From the NCBI GenBank assembly GCA_019321725.1, contig CM033105.1, positions 12,661,632 to 12,725,631 of the forward strand: a DNA stretch of 64,000 nt, read 5' to 3'. Below, in pieces: positions 10,838-22,829 of the stretch. Within the stretch, counting starts at the first letter, position 1. Every line of letters begins with the position of its first letter. A program made the position numbers and the translations under genes. This DNA comes from Paulownia fortunei. Lineage: Eukaryota; Streptophyta; Magnoliopsida; Lamiales; Paulowniaceae. The notes beneath the pieces are model-generated. The model did not search any database, was not told where the DNA came from, and was given only the letters and a program-made list of their open reading frames with translations.

Positions 10838-11050
10838 CATCTTTATGAAGTTTTTAACCAAAATTTGTGAATTGTTAATTTTTTTTGAGTCGTAGATGTT
10901 CTTCCAACTTCAATGACTAAAATTAAGCATGGATAATGTAGTTTGATTGATGATGGGTGTTCTTTTGGACTTTGATATTGTTGTTTGGTTAATATATTTT
11001 TGTGATAATTATAATCAAATCTTTTTGCACAAATAGTTATGTTATTCGGT
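10838..11050 (+). other. P 3' region, continuation after solo LTR A
   Basis: The region after the target duplication matches M (28934-29160, reverse) over TTCTTCCAACTTCAAT, GTTTGATTGATGATGGGT and TTAATATATTTT. Similarity ends near 11047, where both P and M reach rearranged ends. No 3' LTR follows. Confidence 0.65.
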
Positions 11051-11698
11051 TCTGGAAAGCCTAATGCCCTTGCTTGGATTTTCGACATGTAGGGGTTGAG
11101 TGTTAGAACATTTCCTTTTGGTCTGTCAAGATGAACGACTGATTGAGCACCACTTAAAAAATGATCAAGGCATTAGGTTTTCCAGCACCATGGCCAAATT
11201 AGCTTGTTCCCCATATAAGAGAACATCCCCCATAGTCAGCCACTTAGACCTTTTCAATAAAAAAACCTTTTTTTGTCGTAACTATATTTTCTTACCTGGC
11301 CTAAATACACTATTACCCTACCATTGTTCTAAAAATAATTTGGAGCTTAAGAGACATTCTATTAACAAGGTGAGCTTGTAAAGAAAATTTGGGTTAGAAT
11401 AGAAGATAAGTGTGGGTGAGTTTCTCATTAAAAAATAAAACATTACAAAGTGTTAAAAATATTACAAGTTGCAACTAAAAATGGGATGTTGTAAAATCAA
11501 TAAGAATGATCAAGAGGGGTCCAATTCAATAACAATAGGCCCCGGTGTTGAAATTCTTGGAGTATTAGAACATTTGTTGCATCCTATCTTTTTATTACTT
11601 AGCCACATTACTACCCTTTATCCCTATTACAACCTTTATTGAAGAACATTTGATTTCGTGTGGTGCCTTCGGTGTAGTAGAGATTTGTACCAAAAAAG
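11051..11698. other. unassigned stretch with inverted repeat
   Basis: I cannot assign this stretch. A plus-strand frame of 93 codons at 11100-11381 matches nothing I know. An imperfect inverted repeat pairs CTGGAAAGCCTAATGCCCTTG (starting near 11051, given here in part) with CAAGGCATTAGGTTTTCCAG at about 11167-11186. The stretch lies between truncated P and the truncated LTR D. Confidence 0.4.
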
Positions 11699-12128
11699 GA
11701 GATTATGATTTTTCATTTACTGAGCATTAGCTCACGTTGTTCATGTATTGTAGGTGAGTTTGATGATACTTGAAGCCATGGACTTACTGAGCGAGCGGCT
11801 GGAGCTCCTATAGGTTCTGAGGATCAGTGTACATGGATGACGACCTGTTGGGCTGGTTGTTAATTTATTTGATTGTGGAGTCTATTGTATTAGGTTTTGG
11901 GATTTATACTGTGAGTTACTTTTAAAACTTTTCTGTCCATAGGTATGTAAATGTTATGGTTGTTATGGGTCCTCTGCAGGTATATATATATATTAGTTTG
12001 TGAGTGGGAAAAATAGTTTATTATTTATTATGCTGCTACAAAAAAATAAAATATTTAATTCATGCACACAGGTTCTATCATGTTAAATTATATTATATAT
12101 ATAATTGTGTAGTAATGGGGGTGTTACA
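11699..12128 (-). repeat. LTR fragment D, reverse orientation, same family as A-C
   Basis: Read on the reverse strand from 12128 it begins TGTAACACCCCCATTACTAC and follows the first 430 bp of solo LTR A, with shared blocks TTTAACATGATAGAACCTGT and CAACAGGTCGTCATCCATGT. Its other end is lost near 11699. It abuts X LTR sequence at 12129. Confidence 0.8.
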
Positions 12129-13387
12129 ATAAAATGCCACCTAATCAAATTGGGCCTACTTAATTAATTTATCCAATCAATTACTTAATTCACTCCCATG
12201 AGCCCCTAATCTGAATTTGGTCCAATTAAATAATTCTAATTTTTAATTGAATGAATTCATTTAATTTTTTAACTCTACTCAAATTAATTAATCATAATAA
12301 GTTAACTTAATCCAACACCTTGGATTACTAAAATAAATTAGAATGGACTATCCTATTTTATGTGTGACCCCCTTAGGTTCACAACTAAGCTAGCAATGAA
12401 CTTGCAATTTTTGCAACTTGTGAATATTTTAATATTCTGATTAATTAATCCACTTGAAATTAACTCTTTAATTCAAAAAAATCTCACAAGTCAAGGGAAG
12501 TACCTAGTACTGCATCTTGACTACTATCTAGTCTTAGGTGAATAACAAGTGAAACTATTTCAGTTACGAGTACCATGCAAATATGGCCCCTCCATCAACT
12601 AATGTATCGATTAAATTTAGGAATGGATTATTAGTTGAAACCCTATTTTGACTTAATAACTATGATTGCATTTGAAGTCACATTGATCCTTTGATGAATC
12701 ATTAAAAAATCTTGCATCTAATATTTATCCTGCCTTAGCCAAGGTCTTCGGATCAAGGACTATGAAAACATAGGAGATACATCTATTCTACTAGATAGGT
12801 GACGAACCCTTTGTTGGTCACTCATTAACCTCCATTCACAAATATCATACACCCAACATAAACTTCTTGTGATTGTCATGTAATCTGAAAATGTATCAAA
12901 GTATATGATGTCGTACATAAGGCTACCATAGTTTGAAGGACTAGTTAATGAACTATCATCACTAGAAATTTCTCATTCGACAAACAATGTTTCCAATTGA
13001 GAAATTCACATGGTTCAGTTCATTGTAGTTGTTCCCCAACAAAAACCCACACATATGCACTAGCATCATTATTCCAATGTCTATGGAATGAGACATCATC
13101 CTTTCGAGCATACATCATATGTAAGAGACTATCAGGCTTATCAATGTTCTATCTCAATAAACCCCCAACTTGAAACATGGTTAAGATCAAAGCCATAAAA
13201 GATTGTACCATGATCGCCATCATATGCGCGACCATGCCCCATAACTATGTATGATTTAAGAACTTTATCTAATTAAAATTATAATTAAAGATGAAAAAAA
13301 CCTTGTATTAACATAATGAATAAGATTATTTTTAGAAGAGTATAAAATCTTACTAGTAATTGGGGCTCACCAGACACTCCTCTCACA
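12129..13387 (-). repeat. X 3' LTR, proximal part
   Basis: This is copia LTR sequence in minus orientation that ends ...CTCCTCTCACA at 13387, next to a polypurine tract. Shared landmarks with the W LTR are the palindrome at 13209-13236 and the AGTACCATGC block. It continues the LTR fragment at 429-799 after the P insertion and a deletion of about 480 bp. Confidence 0.75.
13209..13236. repeat. conserved LTR palindrome in X
   Basis: Arms CATGATCGC and GCGACCATG flank a 10-base spacer. The same structure occurs in both W LTRs (19286-19313 and 26895-26922) and, with changes, in Z (56771-56798). Confidence 0.7.
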
Positions 13388-13398
13388 ATCTCCCACTT
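13388..13398 (-). other. X polypurine tract
   Basis: ATCTCCCACTT on this strand reads AAGTGGGAGAT on the element strand, directly before the 3' LTR. It is the same tract as in W and Z and would prime plus-strand DNA synthesis. Confidence 0.8.
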
Positions 13399-15046
13399 GT
13401 CCTAGAGCTAATTGCCTATATATTTAAAACCCATCTTCTCAAAATATCCTTCAAATACTCTCTACGCAAAAGTCTTTGTAAATGGATATACTATATTTTT
13501 TGCCAAGGACACTTGCTCCACTCGTATGTCACCTCTACTAATGACCTCTTAGATCAAATGTTGTCACCTTATATTGTGTTTGGATCTTTGATGAGATCTT
13601 AGCTCCTTTGCTTCTAAAATAGCCCCATTGTTATCATAATGGACAATAACTGGATCAAAAACATAAGGGACTACATCCAACTATTAGATGAAGTTCCTCA
13701 TCCAAACACCTTATTTTATTATTTCACATACAATGATGTATTTAGCCTTGATGGTGGAATCCACAGTCGTCTCCTACTTGGAACTCTTCAACTAACCACT
13801 CCATGTTTATGGTGAATACAAATCTTGATACATACTTTGATTCATCAAATCATCAACATCAGAATGAAAGCTAAAGTCGATGAAGCCTTTTAGCTTTAGT
13901 TCTCCTTCGATGTAAATTAAGAAGACATCTTTAGTCCTTCATAAGTACTTAAGGATCGTCTTGATGACTTTCTAGTGCTCCTCGCCTAGATTGGACTGAT
14001 ATCTATCTATGACACTCATAACTTATGCGATATTAGGCACACTTAGTATTAAATACATAATGTTTCCAATGACAGATGCATAATGTATACAAGTCATTCT
14101 TTCTCTTTCCCCTGAAGTCTTTAGGGACATAGGCTTTGAAAGAGAGACCCCCCATGACTCATGGGTAAGAATCTTCTTTTAGACTCTTCCATGCTAAACT
14201 TCTTTAGACTTTTATTTTTGTATGTGAATTGGGATATTATGATCATCCTCTTGGATCTATCTCTAAAGATCCTAATCCTCAAGATATAGGATGCTTCTCC
14301 CAAATCCTTCATGGGGAACCAAGTAGACAACCAAGATTTCATTGACTGTAACATCCATACGTCATTCCCAATGAGTAGGATGTCATCAACGTAAAGCACA
14401 ACAAATGTCATCACGTTTCCACTAGCCTTCTTATACTGACATGGTTTATCTAGATTCTTGAGGAAACCAAATGATTTAATTACCTCATCGAAGTGGAGGT
14501 TCCAACTTCGGGAAGCCTGTTTGATTCCATAAATGGGTCTCTAGAGCTTGCAAACCTTTTATTCACTCCCTACTGGATATGAAGCCCTCTAGCTGCCTCA
14601 TATAGATCTCTTCCTCAAAATTCCCATTAAGGAAGACGATATTCACATCTATTTTTAATTTCTCATAATCAAGATATGTCAAGTAATATCCGAATAGAAT
14701 TCAAAATTGTTATTAGTGATAAGGTTTTCTCATAGTTAATTCATTATCTTTAATTGTAACCCTTCGCAACCAGTTGTGCTTTATAGGTCACTACCTATTT
14801 ATCCACTTCAAGCTTCTTCTTGTAGACCCAATTGTAGCCTATGAGTACTATACCATATGGTAGGTCCACCATCATCCGTACCTTGTTGGAGTACATGAAG
14901 TTCATCTCATCTTGCATGGCTTTTTGCTATCTTCCCAAGTCGATGTCATACATCGCTTCTTCATAATTTATAGGATCACTATCTAAAGAATTCTATTCCT
15001 TGTTATCCTCCAAAAAAAGACCATACCTCTTAGGTGGCCTTGAGAT
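13399..15046 (-). pseudogene. X RNase H and reverse transcriptase relic
   Basis: On the reverse strand, RNase H traces include the DNNGAI block (13613-13650). Reverse transcriptase is readable at 14121-14414 as VVLYVDDILLIGNDVWMLQS, FPMKDLGEASYIL and SKRMIIISQF. Upstream blocks include the IYGIKQ-type region near 14520 and the KRYG block near 15015. Many stops and frameshifts are present. The coding region is cut at 15051 by M and continues at 35323 in the same frame. Confidence 0.8.
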
Positions 15047-15051
15047 CCTTT

Positions 15052-15336
15052 TGCTACAACTTTAAGGTTGCAAAACAAGTGCAAGTTGTGTCAAATAATA
15101 AATTTCTCTAGAGTCTAAGGTCGATCCACATGAAAGTTGTTTGAAATTTTCAGGATTATATTTCTTAAAAAATAGGCTTTGTGTGGTTTAGAATATAAAG
15201 AAAAATTTATGCCATAACTAAGAAATCAAAGCAATAAAAGTACTGAGGTTAAGGATTTGCTCTTGAGTTTTGGAAAGAAGAACAATTATATATTATTTTT
15301 TTACCTCTTTGAAATGCCACTGTTGGAGTCCATACA
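15052..15336 (-). repeat. M 3' LTR, distal part
   Basis: It starts TGCTACAACTTTAAGGTTGC (LTR end on the reverse strand) and matches 33696 onward. It is interrupted by solo LTR B at 15337. Confidence 0.88.
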
Positions 15337-18300
15337 TGTAACACCCCCACCACTAAATATAGATATTAGTATAACAATAATTTTGACAAGGTGGTACATG
15401 TGTGTGCATGTGTATATATATATATATATTTACTTTTGTCAAATGTAGCACTTTAAGAAACAGTAAAGTGTTTTCTCACATATAACCCTGTATATAGAAA
15501 AATCACCATTTATATGAAAATACAACACCCATCACAGTCACGCTATTCTCAGGCTAATTTACTATCAAATTTCAAGAGTTATATCAGACACAATATCCCA
15601 AAGTTATAATATGATAGACTCAAAAATAAAAATAATAGCCTTTACTTTCGGAAGAAGTAAGGACATTTTTGCATCTTGTAGCCCTTTATATATAGTCAGC
15701 AATTTACATAATAATAATGAATGTAAAAATTAGAATATGCCCACAACACAACCCAATAGGTCATCATTCATGTACACTGATCCTCAAAACCTGCAGGAAG
15801 CCCAATGGCTTGCCCAATAAGTCCATGGTATCAAGTATCACCAGACTCACCTACAATACATAAACTATATGAGCTAACACTCATCAAGTAAAGATTAATC
15901 ATGTCAAAGAATAATCCACAATATCAAGTCATGCATCTCAAAATGCTATGCCCACAATGTAATTCCATGCATCAAAACATTTCTCTCAAAATCATTTCTT
16001 TCTTGGCCCCCTAACCAATGTTACTATTCCATGCACCAGAAAAGAGCTCTGCACACCGCCATAATCCAATGGCCAATAATGATATAAGCATGCAAATCCA
16101 TGCATACTCATACGTATGCAAATCCATGCACGCGAACCTACAAATCCATGCTTACAACCCTGTAAATCCATGCATGCTTCGGTGCACTAGTAGTGGTCAG
16201 CAAAATATTTTTCTTTATTAGAATCATGTCGTGTAATGCAAGATTTATCACAATACTTGTATATGATGCATACACGTGCCAATACCCATGTATATATGCT
16301 TAATGGACATGAATGATAATAATGTGTGCCCTCTGCTATGCACATATGATCTATGGTATTACATATAAATAACAGATTTACTATGTCTATGCATTGTAGG
16401 TGCAAATGAATCTTTACTTACCTTTGATCGGTTGTGTGTTACTTCTAGGTTTCTTAAGTATTACTCCCCAACCCTAGATATGAAACAATCTGTAAAAATA
16501 TAAGATATCAATCACCATCCTCAATTAACAAGTTTATTATACCTAATGTAGTATAAAGATCTTGAATCTCAATTTAACTAAACAACTTTACCACTTAGAA
16601 ACTATAATCGAATACAACCTTCTACGCAATTTTGTTCCACATCTTAAATGTATACTAACCTCATTTAATTTATGTATTATAAATCTTATAAAATCCCCCT
16701 AAATGTTAGGGATCAAATGCACCACATCTATGTTGGAACATGTTAATGAACCAAATGGGACAAATTCAAAATTTCACATTTTTTTTGCTGTCACATTAAT
16801 TTGCATGATGATTTTGGTACCCATAGACATATTCATTCACTCCCCAATTTTTATCACACTTATATAACATAAAAAAAAGTGTAACCATGTCATATAATGG
16901 CTAAAACTCATGGATATAGCTTCCCAAGTTCAGCTCCCTTCACAGCATACTGAAACAGATTTTTCCTACCGTGACAGTTTTGCGCACTTCGTGACATTAA
17001 TGGTTTTGGCACCCTTAAGTATATTCAATCACTCCCAAAGTTTCACCAAACTTAGACAACATATAAAAAGAGACAACCAGTTCATAGTATTGCTAAAACT
17101 AATGGTTTTAATGCTGGAAAACCAGTCCCCTTCACATAGGGCAGAATCTGAAATTCGATGGTGATAGTTTTGAGCATCTCTTCAATATCATGCACTATTT
17201 CTATTTGTAACCAATGAAAATTTATTCCAATACTCTTAAATCATATATGAACATATATATGATGATAATTATAGGTTTTATTCAACATAACATACACTTT
17301 TGAAGCCTAAAACACAAGAAAACAGCAAGGTGACAGTTTCTGCTACAAGTATTTCCTATTAAGTGTTGGTCATCAAAAACCCTTTCTTTGTGCACCAAAG
17401 TCTAACTAAAAACCTTATAAAACTTTTATAAGATATATTGAAATCTTAATACATAATTAACCCATTCATAATAATCTGAAAACCAAAGGCAAAATCGTAG
17501 GTAAGTGTTACCTATACAGATTTTGAGGTTAAAGTTGATGGTAATCACTTCTCCTTTGTTTTTCTTGCTTTTATTTCAACTTGGAATCTATTTGGAGCAC
17601 TTGGAGACCTTAATGTGTGTATTTGGTAGCTGAAAATGGCTGAAATTAGGGTTTGGTCGTGGCTTAAGGGTGAAGGAAAGCTTGAGGTGGCACTTGAGGT
17701 GCTTGCTTAAGCTTGGTAGCAAGCATGAAGTGTCAAGTTGTGGTATAAATCTGATCTTTCACCCATCTTTCAAGCTTAGATCAGATATATCTTACTATAC
17801 ATTAATTTTATTGCAACCTATTTTAATTACCATAAGATTCCATAGATAATTCATAAGCTAATTTTCTAGCCGTTCATTTAATTTCTTACCCGATTGTCAC
17901 CCGATTCTTGAATAATTATCCATATTAAAAATTATATAATCTTATACATAAATAAATATTGTAATATCATCTTTCAATCATATTATCTTATGTCCAATGT
18001 CCCAAATATGCAATTTACCCATATATACTTTTGAAATACCTAGATGAAATCGAATCAAACCATATAAGTTTACTAGTAACACTTTTAACACTTCCAAAAT
18101 TATAATCTATATGTCCCATCTGTATCCAATATTGATCAACCTCGTTTTCTTCTTATTTTAATATAATCAACTAGTTAGATTAGGAAATTCAATAACTAAT
18201 ACCGTATAAGAGCTTCAAAATTAAGTTTAATATTTAAGAATGTCATATAAAATATAATAAATTATGCAATGTCAATAGAAATGCAAGTAGCATATAAAAT

Positions 18301-18358
18301 TAGCACGTAATGCATGGATCATACTGGCCAAGTGAGTACTGTGAGGCTTGGATATTCA
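15337..18358. repeat. solo LTR B (TGTAACACCC family)
   Basis: This 3022-bp copy has ends TGTAACACCCCC and GGCTTGGATATTCA. A perfect target duplication, ATACA, lies at 15332-15336 and 18359-18363. The host LTR of M resumes directly after it (CAATGAAGGTTCC). It is more diverged than A and C and lacks coding sequence. A TA microsatellite lies near 15411-15430. Confidence 0.88.
16088..16179. repeat. minisatellite in solo LTR B
   Basis: Copies of GCAAATCCATGCA with variable spacers, more degenerate than in A and C. Confidence 0.7.
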
Positions 18359-18363
18359 ATACA

Positions 18364-19094
18364 CAATGAAGGTTCCAATGAAAAGATGTTATCAAATAGC
18401 TCATAAATTAAGGTAATCATAATATTGTCTTATTTGCAAATTATCTTTAACACGAATATTTGTTTATGAGATCAAGTATTTATACACATCTATGTCTATA
18501 ACAAAGCAAGGTTTCACGTTAACACGATTTAGTAGAACCATACATCAAGCTAAATGAACTCAAGTATTTGTTGTGCTGTTGGTGAAACAAAAATTAAGAA
18601 TAGCCACTAAATAAGAAGGATTTTAATGCCAACACTTATTTATGGGACTAAGTATTTATGCACACCTTTATCTACAACAAATCAAGATTTTACATTAGCA
18701 GTCGGTGTAGTAGAACCATACATCAAGCTAAATGAACTTAAGTATTTGTTGTGCCATTCATAATATATAAATCAAGAATTGCCACTAAACAATGAGGGTT
18801 TAAATAAAAAATTAAAACAATAATACAACACACCTGAATATTATGAATCTTTATAACCGTTTGTCTTCCTCCATCAAGAGGTTCATCCTCTCTCCTAAGC
18901 AAAATAAAATTTAGAAATATACAATAAAAGTAGAAAAAACTAAAAATAGAAGAGAAACTAGAGAATACGTTTCTATTACTACTAGAAAACTTACATTACT
19001 CCTATAAAATTTAGCCTAAAGAAATACAACAATAAAAGTTTCTTTCCCACTCTGAGGTTTTTGTGTGTCTTCAAGACATCCAAGAGCCCCTATT
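18364..19094 (-). repeat. M 3' LTR, middle part
   Basis: The segment continues the M LTR after solo LTR B and includes the doubled 176-bp unit (about 18450-18800). Homology to the 5' LTR stops at CCCCTATT, in the TATA-box region (34537 in the 5' LTR). About 15 bases of unmatched sequence then lead to the W target site. Confidence 0.82.
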
Positions 19095-19285
19095 AAAACG
19101 ATGGCATATGTGTTAGAGTGGGATGCCAACGCCCCAATTAGACTGGGTGTATTATACTCTTTTATTTTTGTAAAGACAGTCTTATTGAGAATCATATTAA
19201 TAAAAAGGCATTTACTTTTCTTATGTCTTACATTTTTTATTTCTGCACATTAGATAAAGTCCTTAGGCCAAATTTAGCTACGGGG

Positions 19286-19313
19286 CATGGTCGCGCATAT
19301 GATGGCGATCATG
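19286..19313. repeat. conserved LTR palindrome in W
   Basis: Arms CATGGTCGC and GCGATCATG surround GCATATGATG. It recurs at 26895-26922 in the 3' LTR. Confidence 0.75.
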
Positions 19314-20801
19314 GAACATGCCTCTAAGGCTTTGGTCTTAATAAGTTCTGAGTCAAGAGTATTTTGAGATAGGACATGAATAGCTCATAAGACTCGTACA
19401 TATAATGCATGCTCGTGAGACGAGGATGTCACATTCCATTGGCATTAGCGTAGAGACGTAAGTGCATATATGTGGGTGCTTGTTAGGGAACAAGTACACT
19501 GAATATGGCCCACAAGAAATTCTTAGTTGAGGCTTTGCCCGTCGAAATAAGAATTTCTGTGTTGCGATAGTACACGACTAGTCCTCAGACTTGAGGCACG
19601 ATGGTAGCCTTGTGTGCATCCTGCAGCACTTTGATATATTTTTCTGATTGCTTGACAATCACAAAGGGGGTATGTTGGGTGTTGCACTGATGTGCATGGA
19701 GGTTTGTTAGTGGCCAACATAGAATTCGACACTTGTCTTTTTAAACAAGGGAATCTCCTGTGTTTTCATAATTCGTGATTCAAAAACCTTGGCCAAGGCA
19801 GAATGAATTGTGATTATCAAGAATCATTGGAACTTGAAATGGGATCACAACAATTGAATCATTTAGGGTTTCGACTTATAATCCATGCCTTAGATTCAAT
19901 CAGGAGATTAGCTGTCGAAAGGACCGTACGTGTATGGTACTCGCAATTGAAATAGGTTTACTCGCTATTTCACCTAAGACTAGTTTGCCATGATTACTTG
20001 CTAGGTGTTTTTATGGATAGTGAGGTTCTTGGAATTAAGGAGTTGATTCAAGTGGATTAATTAATTAGAATAATTGTTATTCATAAGTTGTAAATGTTGC
20101 AAACCCACTACTAGCTTAGTAGTGAACCTAAGAGGGTCACACATCTTTATGGAAAATAACATTTTTAATTTTAGATTTTATCCAATGGTTGGAAATTAAT
20201 TAATTAATACTGATCAATTAATTAATTAAGGGTTCTATTTAATTTAATAGTTAAATTAAATTATTCAATTAAGTAATTGAATTATTTAATTGGACCTAAT
20301 TTGATTAGGAAGCCCAATTGGAGTAAATTAAATTAATCAATTGGATTGATTAAATTGGATTGAATCAATTGAATTGATTTGGGAATTTTTGAGTCCAAGC
20401 CCAAAATAAATGTGAATCACTTAAGAAGTCCACTAAAGTATGAAAAGAATAAATTAAATAAATATGATTTATTTAATTAACATATTTATAGATAAATAAA
20501 TATAGTGACCAATTTTATAAGATAAAATAGGCCACTAAGATTTAATTTATGTATAAATATAATTATAGTATATATATGATATATATCTATTTTGATATTA
20601 TTTGAAGAGTTCAAATTAATATCAACAATGTATGTAGACAATTTTGATGATTAATGTAGTCTCAAATTAGTCCACATACAATAGAAGAGTGAAAAAAGAA
20701 GAGTTCTTGGAAGATTTGGAATCCTTCCAAAATAAGGTTTTGAATTAGTTCAAAATAGAAAAACTTTCCAAGAGTTGGAAAAGGATTAAAATTTTCAGCC
20801 C

Positions 20802-20809
20802 TATATATA
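20802..20809 (+). promoter_or_regulatory. LTR TATA box of W
   Basis: TATATATA in CCCTATATATATGAGG, repeated at 28416-28423 in the 3' LTR. About 500 bp of LTR follow, consistent with a U3/R promoter. Activity is inferred. Confidence 0.5.
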
Positions 20810-21314
20810 TGAGGATGAAAATTACATAATTCAATTCAAAAATTTGAGCAAAAATATTTTGTTTAAAGTCTTTTATTTTTACTCTTCAAGAAAAAAAAAG
20901 AAAGAAAAAGAAAATCAGTTTCTTGTTATTTTCTTCGTATTATTGTTTCAAAAACTTAAAGAATCAATCTTTATTATTTTTGAAAATATACTCCAGTTCT
21001 AGATTAGTAAACAATTAAAAGGATACTAGTGAATCTTTTTGATTGGTGTTGCTTTCTGTATCGTGGACCTGATAGAGGAGAGACACTTGGATCCCTGCGA
21101 GTTCTGATAGTCCAGGATAAGCAATTGATTGCTTCATTCCCTACAACAACCGGAGTGCACGAAAGGTATAATCCAATTTTTATATTTATTTATATATTCA
21201 CTTGAATAAGCGCGATCGTTAAAATCGCTTTCGAATCAAAGGGGTTAAATTTATGTTTGATAAAAATTTTAATTTTCGCTGCATATACCCCTGTGATTAT
21301 AGCGAACCCAACAG

Positions 21315-21330
21315 TGGTATCAGAACCACG
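21315..21330 (+). other. W primer-binding site for initiator tRNA-Met
   Basis: TGGTATCAGAACCACG follows the LTR after one spacer base. TGGTATCAGAGC is the usual copia site. This fixes element orientation. Confidence 0.88.
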
Positions 21331-22829
21331 GTTTCGCTTATTTTGTGAATTTCGGATTTATGAATACATGTTTTTAAATTGTTTAAATTCATGTTAATTA
21401 TGTAAAATTTGATTTGCATATTTTAGAAATTTTTAATTGGAATAATTTTAATTGCTTATTTAAATTATTTAAATATAAAAAAAAAAAAAAAATTCGCCGA
21501 CAGCGGGCACCCGACGCACGCCCGACGGGCAGCAGCGGTGCTGCTCGTTGTGTCGTTTCGGGTCCATTTTTTTTTTAATTTTTTAGTTTTTGGAATATTA
21601 AAATATAAATATTAATTTTAATTATTTCTGAAAAATTGTTTTTCAAAGAAAAATTATTTTTCAAGCAATTAAAAATTATACCAAGTTAAAAGAAAAATTA
21701 CGTTTAACAATTTGGTAAATTTACATATTTTGATAATTACATATGATGTTAATTATGAGCATGTATGGGATGATCATGAGTCATTGGACCAATATGATTG
21801 GTTTTATTTAATATTTTTGGGTTTTAAAATGGGGCCTGCGAGCCTTTTATTTCATTTATGTAAGTTATTTTATTTTCTGTAAAGAGAGTAGAATACATGG
21901 TAAGGTTTTTCTTTTTTCTTGAAGGCGAAGGAGAACAAAAAGGAAGGCCCATGATTCTATGGGATACAATTATGTAATAGAATAGGTTCTATTCCATTTT
22001 ATTACCTTTAGACTGACCTTAGGTCCATTTTTGGCTCAAATGGACCGCATAGACTGGTTCATGATCATCCATTTATTTAAGTATGTATTAGATGCATGCT
22101 TAGGACTTTATTTAATGCTTTTATGCTTGTGGAATGATATATAATGTCATGCATTAAATAACCAACATAATTTAAATTATGATGAGGTTTTGGATAAAAT
22201 TAAACCCCACTTAATTTATTAAAATTAAGTAAAAGAATTTTTTGAAAATTCGATTTCAAACAAAAAATGGACAAGTTAGGTAGGACCTATCGTTCCATGC
22301 CTACCATCAAAGATAGAGGCATGACGACCGCTACCGCACTTGATCACTGACCATGAGTCGTGGGGTGGTCTTGTGTTGGAAAGCTGTGATCTCTACCAAG
22401 CATAGAGATGCTCGTGGGATGGAATTGTCATTATGTTGACCATAAGTCGTGGGACATCTTGATACTCTATCTACACGAAAGTTTTATGGGTATTGTTTGA
22501 CACTTAGTACCATATGGGCTCATAAAATTGAGGTATATGAGAAAAGGTGAGGTAAAACAAACTTGAGGGTTGTATAGTGATACAATCGTCAAAGAGTTAA
22601 CTATCGATAAAAATATTTCATGAGCTCATAAAATTGGGGTATGAAATATTTCCATTGGACCTCAAGCTCACTAGGAAATTTGATTTCCCGAAATTCTATT
22701 AAGGGTAATGGAATTCGAAGAAAATAGTGGGAGACATTTAGTATTAAAGACCTTATATTAAATGAATATATTTTTCCATAGTTTACTCATTTTCTGCTTC
22801 GTGCATATTTTGTAGATTATTCTACTAAA
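21331..22829 (+). other. W leader with GC-rich island
   Basis: A 1.5-kb untranslated leader separates primer site and gag. It is AT-rich except for 21494-21564, which is GC-rich and can fold (GCAGCAGCGGTGCTGCTC). Y has a comparable island in its leader. I see no reading frame. Confidence 0.6.

Larger units (their letters stand above)
800..11050 (+). mobile_element. P: non-autonomous Athila-like element with captured LOG gene
   Basis: P is a plus-strand Ty3/gypsy element. In order it has a 5' LTR (800-2557), a tRNA-Asp primer site, degraded gag, a protease region that is partly duplicated, a pol-linker stub, an integrase zinc-domain scrap, a LOG-like gene and a 3' region. The 3' region is split by solo LTR A and continues at 10843. 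Reverse transcriptase, RNase H, the integrase core and the 3' LTR are absent. The right boundary is approximate: similarity to sister copy M ends near 11047. The insertion is in the LTR of X, and the expected target duplication cannot be checked because the right end is lost. Confidence 0.8.
19111..21313 (+). repeat. W 5' LTR
   Basis: It starts TGTTAGAGTGGGATGCC and ends ATAGCGAACCCAACA, 2203 bp. A TATA box lies at 20802 and the conserved palindrome at 19286-19313. Confidence 0.93.

Noticed and set aside
11100..11381. 93-codon plus-strand frame as a host gene
   Set aside because: No recognisable domain, no context, and it includes one arm of an inverted repeat.
14121..14414. Functional reverse transcriptase gene
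   Set aside because: The YVDD block is clear but the frame is only 97 codons and both sides are full of stops; it is part of relic X.
15411..15430. TA microsatellite as a promoter or matrix attachment site
   Set aside because: Simple repeat in solo LTR B without further supporting signals.
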